Source of the DNA: Thermohalobaculum sp050330995
GTDB taxonomy: Bacteria > Pseudomonadota > Alphaproteobacteria > Rhodobacterales > Rhodobacteraceae
Direction of reading: 5' to 3'
NCBI GenBank assembly: GCA_050330995.1
Contig: JBHJHI010000019.1
Span: 1-64,000, forward strand
DNA length: 64,000 bases
Part shown: in pieces, positions 1 through 7,866 of the stretch
Layout of the letters: each line of letters begins with the position of its first letter
Position numbering within the stretch: position 1 is the stretch's first letter
Program-made: the position numbers and the translations under genes
The notes under the pieces: generated by a model
The model's database searches: none
Told to the model about the DNA's origin: nothing
The model's input: only the letters and a program-made list of their open reading frames with translations

Positions 1-2
1 AG

Positions 3-53
3 GCGTTGCTGGCCGACCTCGGGGAGCCGATCGATGCCTCGCCCGAGGGCTGA
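3..53 (+). CDS. possible 3' end of a rightward gene entering the window
   Basis: Sixteen codons in an open frame run from the window edge to a TGA at 51-53 and would encode ALLADLGEPIDASPEG. The composition is like the local coding sequence, but the fragment is too short to assign to a family. It overlaps the open frame of the truncated YihY gene on the other strand, so at most one of the two is coding here. It may belong to whatever sequence was joined to the broken yihY. Confidence 0.25.
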   Translation, partial: ALLADLGEPIDASPEG

Positions 54-195
54 CCGGCAAACGCCGGGACGGGTCCGGGTAGGGGCCGCGCGCGCCGCTC
101 CGCCAGCCGCTTGGGGGGCGCTGCGCGTCGCGCGCGGCCCCTGCCTGGACCCTCCGCGCAACCACCTGAGACGGCCTCTTGACTGTCCATGTAAC

Positions 196-987
196 GAGCG
201 AGCCGTAGGTCTCGTTGTAGCTCGCGAAGTGGCGCACGTAGAACGAGAACGCGCCCGAGCCCAGGAACCACAGCACCAGCGCCGCGATCGCGCCGGTCGA
301 GACCCAGGTCATGTAGGGCCGCGGCTCGGCCGGGCCGTAGCGGTAGAGCAGCCCGAGCACGAACAGCATCGCCGCGAACAGGATCGGCCAGCGCCCGAGG
401 CGTACCGCGATCTCCGTGGCGCTGCCCACCGGGAAGATCGCGAGCACGCCCGGCAGGATCACCACCGCGATCAGGGAGACGAGGGCGACGAGCACCACGG
501 CGAGGGTCATCGCGTAGGCGACCAGCGTGTCGGAGACGAAGCCGCGCTTCTCGGGCACGCGGTAGACGATGTTGAGCCCGCGCACGATCGCGCCGACGCT
601 CGCGCGCGCCGTCCAGAGCGCGAGCGCGAGGCTCACGAGCGAGGCGTAGCCGAGGCGGGTGCGCCCGGCCGAGGCGATCTCGCGGATCTGGCCCTCGACC
701 GCGTCCCAGGCGCCGGGCGGCGCGAACTCGCCCGCGGCCGAGAGCTGGCGGCCGACCTCGGCGGGGTTCTCCATGATCCCGTAGAGCGCGACGAGGGCGG
801 CGATCAGCGGGAACAGCGCGAGGAAGCCGTAGAAGGCGACCCCGGCGGCGATCAGCGTCAGCTCGTTCTCGCCGATCCCGTTCGACACGCCCTTGGCCAC
901 CGCCCACCAGTCGGCGCGGCGGAAGTCGCGCAGGCGGCGTGGGCGCGACGGGGCGATCGTCCCTTCCGGCGGGGTCATCGCTTGCAT
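196..987 (-). pseudogene. YihY/BrkB (UPF0761) inner-membrane protein, C-terminus lost
   Basis: Reading leftward from an ATG at 987 (a second in-frame ATG is at 978), about 264 residues match the YihY/virulence factor BrkB family: an N-terminal segment ending ELTLIAAGVAFYGFLALFPL, then several long hydrophobic helices and the family motif YNETYGSL. In intact homologues this motif is followed by a last transmembrane helix (GA..ALLLW.. type). Here homology stops abruptly at about base 196 and the frame continues without a stop to base 1 as an arginine- and proline-rich tail unlike the family. I read this as a truncated gene at a rearrangement or assembly joint. The function of YihY is not settled; it is a predicted inner-membrane protein, not an RNase as once thought. 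Confidence 0.7.
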
Positions 988-1079
988 CCCGTTTCGGCAC
1001 GCGTCCGACCGGAGCGGACGCTACGTTAGCCCGGCAAGCTAGCACGCTGTTCGCCATAGGGAAGACGCGGGCGCGGTCC

Positions 1080-2912
1080 TCAGGAAGAGACCAATCGGCG
1101 CGGCGGGATCGGCGGGCGCAGCTGGCTCGCGCGCGGGTAGATGCGCACGCGCGGCACGCGCCCCTCGACCAGGAGACGCTGCATCCGCGTCCAGTACTCG
1201 GCCGTGAGCAGCTCGCCGTGCGCCTCGCGGAACAGCCGGCGGAGCGCGCGCGTGGGCAGGCGCAGGTGCGCTTCCAGCTCCTCGGGCAGGAACACGGGGC
1301 CGTCCTCGAAGAACCAGTCGGGCACCTCCTCGTCGCCGAACTCGCGCTCGGCGTTGGTGCGCACCTTGACCTCGGTCAGCGTCTCTGTCGCGTCGTAGTC
1401 GAACAGGTGGACGAAGCGCAGCCCGCCGACGCCGTAGTTGCGCCCGTCGAGGTCGCGGTTGAACACGTTGGAGGCGGCGTTGTTGCGGATGCACTGCCCG
1501 AGGCGGATCACCACCGCCTCGGCGTCCTCGGCCGAGCAGTCCTCCAGATAGAGCGGCACCGGTACCATGCGCCGCTGCGCGATCAGGTGGCGAAAGAAGA
1601 TCTCGCCGTTGCCGGCCTCGACCACCGAGCCGCCCGCCTCGTCGAGCAGCTCGGCGATCAGCGCGTCGGCGAAGCGCGCGCGCGGCAGCGTCAGGTTCGA
1701 GTAGATGATGTTGTCGAGCATCGAGCCGGATCGGTTGATCTCGTGGACCCGGCGGTACTTGGCCAGCACCGAAGGAACGCCGTCCCAGCGATCCCACTTG
1801 TAGCTGTCGGTGGGCGTGTCGCGGATCACCTTCAGCACGTAGTCGAGCCCCTCGGCGGTGAAGCCGATCGCGACCGACCCGCGCGGCCCCGGCGCGAAGT
1901 CGAGCCGCGCCTCCGAGGCGTCGAGCGCGTCCTCGATCTGCTCCATCACCGCGAGCTTGCCGACGTGGTTGTAGCCCACCGTCGAGTAGTGCAGCCCGTG
2001 CGGGCGGGACGGCATCAGCCGGTGCAGGAAGTCGACCAGCGCGTGGTAGTCGGTCAGCGTGACGTGGAAGTTGGCGAGCGTGGACGAGAACACGTGGCGC
2101 AGCGTGGTCTCGCGCGTGAGCACGGCGTCGACGTAGGCGCCGTCGGGGCCGTGCAGGAGCGCGAGCGCGAAGGGGTGGGTGTCGCCGGAAAGCTCGGCCA
2201 GCTCGCCGACGAGATAGGCGCCGCGGTTGCGGTAGAAGCCGGCCTCGACCATGTCGATCCAGGCGATCCCGCCCGCGAACGCCTCGTTGGTGCGCTCGGC
2301 GGCGAGGCCCGCGTCCTTCCCGCGCGAGGCCCAGGCGACGTCGAGGCCGGGCAGGTCCAGCAGGCGGTCGACGTGCTCGGGCGCGATCGGCCCGCCGATC
2401 TCGAAGCGGCGCAGGAACGCCGGCCGCCCCGAGGTCTGGGGTCGCAGGCGGTGGTAGTCGACCGGCACCCAGCTGTCCTCGTAGATGCGTCGGCGGATCG
2501 TGGCGAGATAGGCGAGCGCCAGCTCCGCCTCGTAGCGCCCTTCGAGGCGCAGGCGGAAGCGCTCCTCGACCGCGTTCCAGAACCCGCCCATGCGGTCCTG
2601 CCGGCGCAGCGCGTCCTCCAGCACCGGGGCGGCGCGCTCGATCGAGTCGCCGAAGACGCGGATGCGCGCCTGGCTCAGCGCCACCGACCGCGGCCAGTCG
2701 CGCGTCTCGAAGGCGCGCTTGGCGAGCCAGGGGATGCGGCGCGACAGCGCGAGATAGTCCTCGAACATCGCCAGCGCCACGCGCGCCATCGCGTCGGCGC
2801 GGGCGTGGTAGTCGCTGCCTGCGTCGATCGCGGCGAGTCCCTCGGCGGCGATGCGTCCGCTCGCGGGCTCGGCGAGGCCGGCGCGCGTGATCGCGCCGGC
2901 CGCCTCTCTCAC
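1080..2912 (-). CDS. aceK: isocitrate dehydrogenase kinase/phosphatase AceK
   Basis: A 610-residue protein (E. coli AceK is 578). AceK phosphorylates and dephosphorylates isocitrate dehydrogenase, switching carbon between the TCA cycle and the glyoxylate bypass. The N-terminal two-fifths is the helical regulatory region; the kinase-like part follows, with GYNHVGK (about 313-319), the ATP-binding Lys in YVLKVIRD (about 357-364), QRRMVPV (about 446-452), and the metal/catalytic region up to FDYD (about 505-508). The C-terminal EYWTRMQ segment also matches the family. I chose a GTG start at 2912 because it overlaps the TGA of the upstream small gene (GTGA), which implies translational coupling. 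No aceA, aceB or icd lies nearby, so it is an orphan copy. Confidence 0.9.
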   Translation of the reverse strand: MREAAGAITRAGLAEPASGRIAAEGLAAIDAGSDYHARADAMARVALAMFEDYLALSRRIPWLAKRAFETRDWPRSVALSQARIRVFGDSIERAAPVLEDALRRQDRMGGFWNAVEERFRLRLEGRYEAELALAYLATIRRRIYEDSWVPVDYHRLRPQTSGRPAFLRRFEIGGPIAPEHVDRLLDLPGLDVAWASRGKDAGLAAERTNEAFAGGIAWIDMVEAGFYRNRGAYLVGELAELSGDTHPFALALLHGPDGAYVDAVLTRETTLRHVFSSTLANFHVTLTDYHALVDFLHRLMPSRPHGLHYSTVGYNHVGKLAVMEQIEDALDASEARLDFAPGPRGSVAIGFTAEGLDYVLKVIRDTPTDSYKWDRWDGVPSVLAKYRRVHEINRSGSMLDNIIYSNLTLPRARFADALIAELLDEAGGSVVEAGNGEIFFRHLIAQRRMVPVPLYLEDCSAEDAEAVVIRLGQCIRNNAASNVFNRDLDGRNYGVGGLRFVHLFDYDATETLTEVKVRTNAEREFGDEEVPDWFFEDGPVFLPEELEAHLRLPTRALRRLFREAHGELLTAEYWTRMQRLLVEGRVPRVRIYPRASQLRPPIPPRRLVSS

Positions 2913-3145
2913 GGCATGGCCCGCGACGAGCCGTCGGGCAACGCGATCCCGGCCGCGCGCAGCACCGCTTCCGCCCGTTCGGCACGCTCGCGGTTGCGGG
3001 CGTTGTCGCGCGCGGTGAGCGCCAGCGTCCTCTCCAGCGTGGTGATGCGCATCCGCGCCTCGGCGAGCGCCTCGGACGCGCTCGGCGCGGGCTTCAGGGC
3101 TTCGTCGCGCCGGCGGCGGCGCTCGGCCAGATCGATCACGCTCAT
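2909..3145 (-). CDS. small coiled-coil protein upstream of aceK
   Basis: This encodes 78 residues, charged and helical. It opens MSVIDLAERRRRRDEAL, and a heptad-like stretch from about residue 25 to 65, rich in Ala, Arg and Glu, predicts a coiled coil. A good ribosome binding site (GGGGGAGGA) stands just before the ATG. The stop codon overlaps the GTG start of aceK, so the two genes are probably one transcript with coupled translation. I do not recognise a family. A role as a leader or partner of AceK is inference from position only. Confidence 0.65.
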   Translation of the reverse strand: MSVIDLAERRRRRDEALKPAPSASEALAEARMRITTLERTLALTARDNARNRERAERAEAVLRAAGIALPDGSSRAMP

Positions 3146-3266
3146 GCGTTCCTCCCCCGTTGCACGGAACGTATGCGGTACGCACGGTTTCCCGTTCGTT
3201 GATGTTCTCTATGCCCGATCCAGCTCTCGCGCGCACCACCTTCCTGGCATTTAGGCGACAGTTGCT

Positions 3267-4697
3267 ATGAGCGACGACACCGAAACGACACTCCTGTGGC
3301 TGCGCCGCGACCTGCGCCTCGACGACAACCCCGCGCTCGACGCGGCGCTCGGGCGCGGCGGCCCGGTGATCCCGGTGTTCGTGCTCGATCCGGCGATAGA
3401 GGACAGCTACGGTCGCGCGCCCCTGTGGCGGATGGGCCGCTCGCTCGCCGACCTCGCGCGCCGGCTGGAAGCGCGTGGCAGCCGGCTCGTGTTGCGTCGT
3501 GGCGACGCGCTCGAGGCGCTGCGCGCCCTCGCCCGCGAGACCGGCGCGACCGGTGTGGTCTGGGCGCGACAGTACGACCTCGCGGCGATGGAACGTGACA
3601 CCGCCGTCAAGGCCGGGCTCAGGGAGGACGGGCTCGACGCGGTCTCGGTGAACGGCTGCCTGCTGTTCGAGCCCTGGACGGTCGAGACCGGCTCGGGCGG
3701 CTACTACAAGGTCTACACCCCGTACTGGAAGGCGGTGCGCGGGCGCGATCCGGGCGAGCCGCTCGCCGAGCCCGCCGACCTCGCGCCCCCCGAGCGCTGG
3801 CCCGGGAGCGACGCGCTCGACGACTGGGGGCTGGAGGGGCTGATGGGCCGCGGCGCCGCGGTGGTCGCGCGCTTCGCCGCGCCCGGCGAGGAGGCCGCGC
3901 TCGCCCGTCTGGACGCCTTCGTGCAGGAGGGGATCGCCCGCTACGACGCCGAGCGCGACTTTCCCGCGGGGGACGGCACCTCGACCCTGTCGGAGCACTT
4001 CGCCACCGGCGAGCTGTCGCCGCGTCGCGCCTGGGCCGAGGGCACGGCGGCGATGGAGCGGCTGTCGGGCGAGGCGGCGAAGAGCGCCGAGGCCTGGCTG
4101 CAGGAGCTGGCCTGGCGCGAGTTCTCCTACCACCTGCTCTACCACACCCCGCGCATGGAGACCGAGAACTGGCGCTCGGCCTGGGACGCTTTTCCCTGGC
4201 GGGACGACAACGACGACGCGCGCGCCTGGAAGCGGGGCCGCACCGGCTTCGAGATGGTCGATGCGGCCATGCGCGAGCTCTACGTCACGGGCAGGATGCA
4301 CAACCGGATGCGGATGCTGGTGGCCAACGTGCTGACCAAGCACCTGATGACGCACTGGAAGGTCGGCGAGCGCTGGTTCCGCGACTGCCTGATCGACTGG
4401 GACGTCGCCTCCAACAGCATGGGCTGGCAGTGGTCGGCCGGCTCCGGCCCGGACGCGACGCCCTACTTCCGCATCTTCAACCCGATGACGCAGGCGCAGA
4501 AGTTCGACAAGGGCGGCGCCTACCGCGACCGCTTCCTCGCCGAGGGCCGGGAGAGCCCGCACGAGGACGCGCTCGCCTTCTTCGAGGCGGCGCCACGAAG
4601 CTGGGGCCTGGACCCCGGCGACCCGCGTCCGGCGCCGATCGTCGAGCACAAGAAGGGTCGGGAGAGAGCGCTCGCCGCCTATCACCGCGACCGTTGA
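3267..4697 (+). CDS. phrB: deoxyribodipyrimidine photolyase (FAD-dependent, class I type)
   Basis: The 476-residue product repairs UV-induced cyclobutane pyrimidine dimers using light and FADH. The N-terminal Rossmann-like domain (LLWLRRDLRLDDNPAL, about 9-24) would bind the antenna pigment. The C-terminal helical FAD domain is complete: GRTGFEMVDAAMREL, TGRMHNRMRM, HWKVGERWFRDCLIDWD and the SNSMGWQW block. It is divergent from the small gene/aceK pair; the 121-bp spacer must hold both promoters. In Rhodobacter-type genomes photolyase genes often lie next to a CFA-like methyltransferase in a singlet-oxygen-stress regulon; here only a remnant of such a gene follows. Confidence 0.95.
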   Translation: MSDDTETTLLWLRRDLRLDDNPALDAALGRGGPVIPVFVLDPAIEDSYGRAPLWRMGRSLADLARRLEARGSRLVLRRGDALEALRALARETGATGVVWARQYDLAAMERDTAVKAGLREDGLDAVSVNGCLLFEPWTVETGSGGYYKVYTPYWKAVRGRDPGEPLAEPADLAPPERWPGSDALDDWGLEGLMGRGAAVVARFAAPGEEAALARLDAFVQEGIARYDAERDFPAGDGTSTLSEHFATGELSPRRAWAEGTAAMERLSGEAAKSAEAWLQELAWREFSYHLLYHTPRMETENWRSAWDAFPWRDDNDDARAWKRGRTGFEMVDAAMRELYVTGRMHNRMRMLVANVLTKHLMTHWKVGERWFRDCLIDWDVASNSMGWQWSAGSGPDATPYFRIFNPMTQAQKFDKGGAYRDRFLAEGRESPHEDALAFFEAAPRSWGLDPGDPRPAPIVEHKKGRERALAAYHRDR

Positions 4698-4703
4698 GCG
4701 GAC

Positions 4704-4739
4704 GCCCCGAGGCCCCCGGTCCGGCACGGGGCCCGGGGC
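4704..4739 (+). terminator. strong hairpin after the photolyase stop
   Basis: Arms 4704-4716 and 4728-4739 pair over 12 bp with a single bulged A, around an 11-base loop. It lies 7 bases after the photolyase stop. There is no T-run, as is common for terminators in such GC-rich genomes. It also lies at the point where the downstream methyltransferase remnant begins. Confidence 0.55.
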
Positions 4740-4740
4740 G

Positions 4741-5206
4741 ATCGCCGCGATCCGCCGGGTCCCCTCGATCGCGATGGTCGAGGCGATGGGCGATCGCCAC
4801 GGGCCGGTGTTCTTCGAAAGCCTCGGCGCGCCCCGCCGCGGGACGCGTGGCCGCGCTGCGGGCGATCACTGTTGCCGATCGGCTGTTCTCCAGTTACCGA
4901 AGGGGGACGGACTTTATCCGGAAGTTCACCTTCCCCGGGGGCATGCTCCCGTCGCCGAGCGTGCTTCGGCGCGAGGCCACGAAGGCGGGCATGGCGGTGG
5001 TGGGCTCTCCGGAGTTCGGCGACGGTTGTTTGCGTACCCTGCGCCCATGGCGTCAGCGTTTCAATGCCCGGCGGGACGAGGGTCGCGCCATGGGGTTCGA
5101 CGAGCGCTTCCAGCGGATACGGGAGCTGTACCTGGTGAGCTGCGCGTCCTGTTTCATGGCCGGCACCACCGACGCGACGCAGGTGATGTCGGCGAAGAAC
5201 GGTTGA
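4741..5206 (+). pseudogene. remnant of a cyclopropane-fatty-acyl-phospholipid synthase-like methyltransferase
   Basis: Two reading frames together give the C-terminal part of the CFA synthase family. The first (from about 4741) reads PSIAMVEAMGDRHGPVFFES, matching the family's SxEMxEAVG..YWP..F block. After a shift near 4829 the next frame reads AALRAITVADRLFSSYRRG, then FPGGMLPSPSVLRREATKAG, FNARRDEGRAMGFDERF and a final segment to the TGA at 5206. Intact family members are about 400 residues; the SAM-binding N-terminal half is absent. The gene is thus truncated at the 5' end and frameshifted. The last frame alone could still give a 38-residue peptide from an ATG at 5090, but I see no reason to think it is functional. 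Confidence 0.75.
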
Positions 5207-5322
5207 GCGCCCGCCGCCCGGTCGGCGCGGGAAGACGACCCTAGGCGCCGCGCGGCGCTCGGGGCCGCGGACGGCGAGGCCGTCGGCGGAGAGGGGACCG
5301 GAAGGGGGACCGGACGGGGGCG

Positions 5323-5799
5323 ATGCTTACGTTCCGCATACTCTGCGCGGTGCTGATGGCCTGGGCGGTCAACTGGGCGCTCTCGCGGCCCGAGGCGGCC
5401 GACCTGCTCGCCGAGGTGCCGGTCATGGGCACCCTCGGCCCGGTGGCCGCCGCCGGCGTCGGCTTCGTCAACCTCGCGAGCCGCCAGGGCTGGGGCGTGG
5501 TCGTGGCGGTGGCCAACGGCGTCTGGGCGGGGCTCCTGTCGATCGTGGTCTCGGGCGTGCTCTATCTCGGCTTCGCGACCGCCGAGGCGGTGTTCGACGG
5601 CTCGATCGGCGACGTCGGCGTGTTCCTGCGCTTCGCCTCAGCCGAGACGGCGCCGCTGTTCGAGCTGGTGGTCGACGTGCCGCTCGTGGTGCTGACCATC
5701 ACCGCGACCTCCGTGCTCGGCGTGCTGACCGAACTCCTCCACTGGGCGATGGTGCGCATCCGCCGCGCCCGCCCGGCCGAGGGCGACGACATCGGCTGA
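5323..5799 (+). CDS. TrgA-like integral membrane protein
   Basis: The 158-residue product has about four hydrophobic helices (residues about 3-20, 37-53, 60-85 and 113-140) and a basic C-terminal end. The length and the pattern of a glycine-rich first loop followed by two paired helices resemble the TrgA family, named from the Rhodobacter sphaeroides tellurite resistance locus, but no catalytic motif supports the assignment. It stands alone, convergent with the P450 gene. The start ATG lies after a purine-rich stretch (GGGGGACCGGACGGGGGCG) with weak ribosome-binding character. The function in this organism is unknown. Confidence 0.6.
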   Translation: MLTFRILCAVLMAWAVNWALSRPEAADLLAEVPVMGTLGPVAAAGVGFVNLASRQGWGVVVAVANGVWAGLLSIVVSGVLYLGFATAEAVFDGSIGDVGVFLRFASAETAPLFELVVDVPLVVLTITATSVLGVLTELLHWAMVRIRRARPAEGDDIG

Positions 5800-5874
5800 G
5801 ATGGCGCGGGCTCTCGCCCGACGTGTCGTCCGCGGCCACCGCGTCCGGGCGAGCCGCCCGGGCAGGGCGCGCGT

Positions 5875-7239
5875 CTAGCGCGGCGAGACTTCGAGCGGGA
5901 TGCCGCCCTCCGGACGCAGCGTGAACCACATGGCGGGCTTCGGGGGCCGTCCCTCCGGCGCCGTCACGCGCAGCCTCGCCACCAGCGTCGCGAGGATCAG
6001 CGTCGCCTCGATCATCGCGAGGCTCGCGCCGATGCAGACCCGCGGTCCCGCGCCGAAGGGGAGGTAGGCGAAGCGGTGACGCCCGGCCGCGCGCTCGAGC
6101 GCGAAGCGGTCGGGGTCGATCGCGGTCGGCCGCGCCCAGAGCGCTTTGTGGCGGTGCAGCGCGTAGATCGGCAGGATCACGCTCTGGCCCTTGCGTACCG
6201 GGCGGCCGGCGAGTTCGTCGTCCTCGGCAGCGGTGCGCGTCAGGAAGCCCGCGGGCGGAAACAGCCGCAGCGCCTCCTCGACCACCCGGCGGACATATGG
6301 CAGGCGCTCGTAGGCTTCGGCCGTCGCTGCTTCGGCCCCGAGCGCGGCGCGCGCCTCCTCGGCCGCACGGTCCTGCACCGCGGGGGCGGCGGCGAGGATC
6401 CAGAGGCTCCAACTGAGCGCCAGCGCCGTGGTCTCGTGGCCGGCGAACAGGAAGGCGGCGAGGTCGTTGCGCAGCCCGACCGTGTCGAGGCCTCGGCCGG
6501 TCTCGGGGTCGCGCGCGGCGATCATCAGGTCGAGAAGGTCGGGCGGCCCGGAAGGCCCGCGCGCGAGCCGCGCGGCGACGATGGCGTCGAGCATCCGGTC
6601 CATGCCCGCGCGCCCGCCCCCCATCAGTTCGCCCGGCCGTGGCAGCCAGCCGGGCGCGCCGAGGAGATCGAGCAGCGAGATCCGCGCCGAGCGGCGTACG
6701 AAGGCGTTGACGCTGGCGGTCAGCCGCTCGCGGTCGACCGCCTCTCGCCCCGAGAGCGCGACGTCGCAGATCACGTCGCAGGAGGCGTCGACCATCACCG
6801 GGTGGACGTCGACCGCCCGGCCGCCGCTCTCTCGGAGACGCCGGCAGGCCGTCTCGGCGGCCGAGGCGACGGCCGGGGCGCAGGCGGCGACGGCGGCGGG
6901 CGCGAAGGGCCCCGCCATCGCGCGGCGGCGCCAGCGCCAGGCCGCGCCCTCGGCGATCACCAGGTTCTCGCCGCGGCGCGGGCGCATCAGCCGCTTCAGG
7001 ATGCGCGACTTCGGGTAGGCCTCGGCGCGCTTGAACACCCGCTCCAGCGCGGGCGGGTCCATGACCATGATCCAGCCGGGGTTCCTGCCGCCCGTCAGCA
7101 CCGGCTCGCGGTAGGCGGCCTCGGGGATCAGCTCCAGCACGTTGCGCCGCGCGGTGCGGTAGGCGGCCCAGAAGCCGAGCGGCGCCGTGGCCGGGGTCAC
7201 GCCCGGCGCCTCGATGCGGACGGCGTCGTCGAGCGCCAT
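5875..7239 (-). CDS. cytochrome P450
   Basis: The product is 454 residues. The three P450 signatures are present: the oxygen-binding I-helix AGHETT (about residue 240), the ExxR of the K-helix in EEALRL, and the heme-ligand loop FGAGPRVCIG (about 390-399) with the axial Cys. There is no N-terminal membrane anchor, as usual for bacterial P450s. The ATG at 7239 follows GAGGGAGAG, a good ribosome site. The ABA4-like membrane protein gene lies 62 bp upstream on the same strand, so the two may be cotranscribed. The substrate cannot be read from sequence. No ferredoxin or reductase gene is adjacent. Confidence 0.92.
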   Translation of the reverse strand: MALDDAVRIEAPGVTPATAPLGFWAAYRTARRNVLELIPEAAYREPVLTGGRNPGWIMVMDPPALERVFKRAEAYPKSRILKRLMRPRRGENLVIAEGAAWRWRRRAMAGPFAPAAVAACAPAVASAAETACRRLRESGGRAVDVHPVMVDASCDVICDVALSGREAVDRERLTASVNAFVRRSARISLLDLLGAPGWLPRPGELMGGGRAGMDRMLDAIVAARLARGPSGPPDLLDLMIAARDPETGRGLDTVGLRNDLAAFLFAGHETTALALSWSLWILAAAPAVQDRAAEEARAALGAEAATAEAYERLPYVRRVVEEALRLFPPAGFLTRTAAEDDELAGRPVRKGQSVILPIYALHRHKALWARPTAIDPDRFALERAAGRHRFAYLPFGAGPRVCIGASLAMIEATLILATLVARLRVTAPEGRPPKPAMWFTLRPEGGIPLEVSPR

Positions 7240-7301
7240 GGCTCTCTCCCTCGGCCTCGCCTGAGGGGGATGTCGTCCGCCGCCAGTCGGCGGCAAGCGC
7301 G

Positions 7302-7745
7302 TCAGCCGGCCGCGCTCGGCGTGCGTCGCGTCCAGAGGATACGCAGGCCTTGGAAGAGCAGCCACCCGAGCGGGCCGGCGAGGAAGCAGAACACGAGCGG
7401 CGCGATCAGCCAGCGGTGCGGCATGCCGAGTGACCGGCCGTCGTCGAGGACCGTGCGGCCGACCAGCAGGTCGAAGGCGAGGTAGTGCAGCCAGGCCGCG
7501 AGCACGATCGCCTCGTTCGCGGTCAGGAGCGCGGCGAGGCCGTCCAGCGTGGCGAAGGCGTCCGGCGCCTGCGCCAGCTCGACCGCGAGCGCCGGCAGCA
7601 GCGCGACATAGGCCCCGGCGAACAGCGCGGGCACGGCACGGCCGAGCACGCGGGCCCGGACCTCGGCCCACGAGGGGAAGCCGATCAGCACGACCCAGGC
7701 GAGGAAGGCCAGGGTCGTGAAACCGGTATAGGCGGCGTCGATCAT
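7302..7745 (-). CDS. ABA4-like (DUF4281) membrane protein
   Basis: The 147-residue product has four predicted membrane helices. The diagnostic block is ANEAIVLAAWLHYLAFDLLVG (about 76-96), then RWLIAPLVFCFLAGPLGWLLF, both typical of the ABA4-like / DUF4281 family. The plant member is needed for neoxanthin formation from violaxanthin; bacterial members have no established role. It lies just upstream of a cytochrome P450 on the same strand, which makes a shared role in isoprenoid or lipid oxidation possible, but that is inference. Confidence 0.8.
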   Translation of the reverse strand: MIDAAYTGFTTLAFLAWVVLIGFPSWAEVRARVLGRAVPALFAGAYVALLPALAVELAQAPDAFATLDGLAALLTANEAIVLAAWLHYLAFDLLVGRTVLDDGRSLGMPHRWLIAPLVFCFLAGPLGWLLFQGLRILWTRRTPSAAG

Positions 7746-7866
7746 CGCCGAAGGCGCGTCGGGGCGCCGCGCGGCCGCTGGCGGCGACCTCGTCGTCCTA
7801 ACCCGTCCATCCCGCGCCTCCCGTCGAACCCGCCCGGCGACCGGACGCGCCGCGGGCGGCGCGAGT

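Noticed and set aside
1039..2985. Long Arg-rich open frame overlapping aceK in another phase.
   Set aside because: It is a GC-driven shadow of aceK; only the aceK frame shows family motifs.
3194..3207. Possible LexA box before the photolyase gene (GTTC..GTTC).
   Set aside because: The spacing is six bases, not the seven of the established operator, so it is probably chance.
5090..5206. A 38-residue small protein downstream of the photolyase.
   Set aside because: It is in frame with, and explained by, the C-terminal end of the decayed CFA-like methyltransferase.
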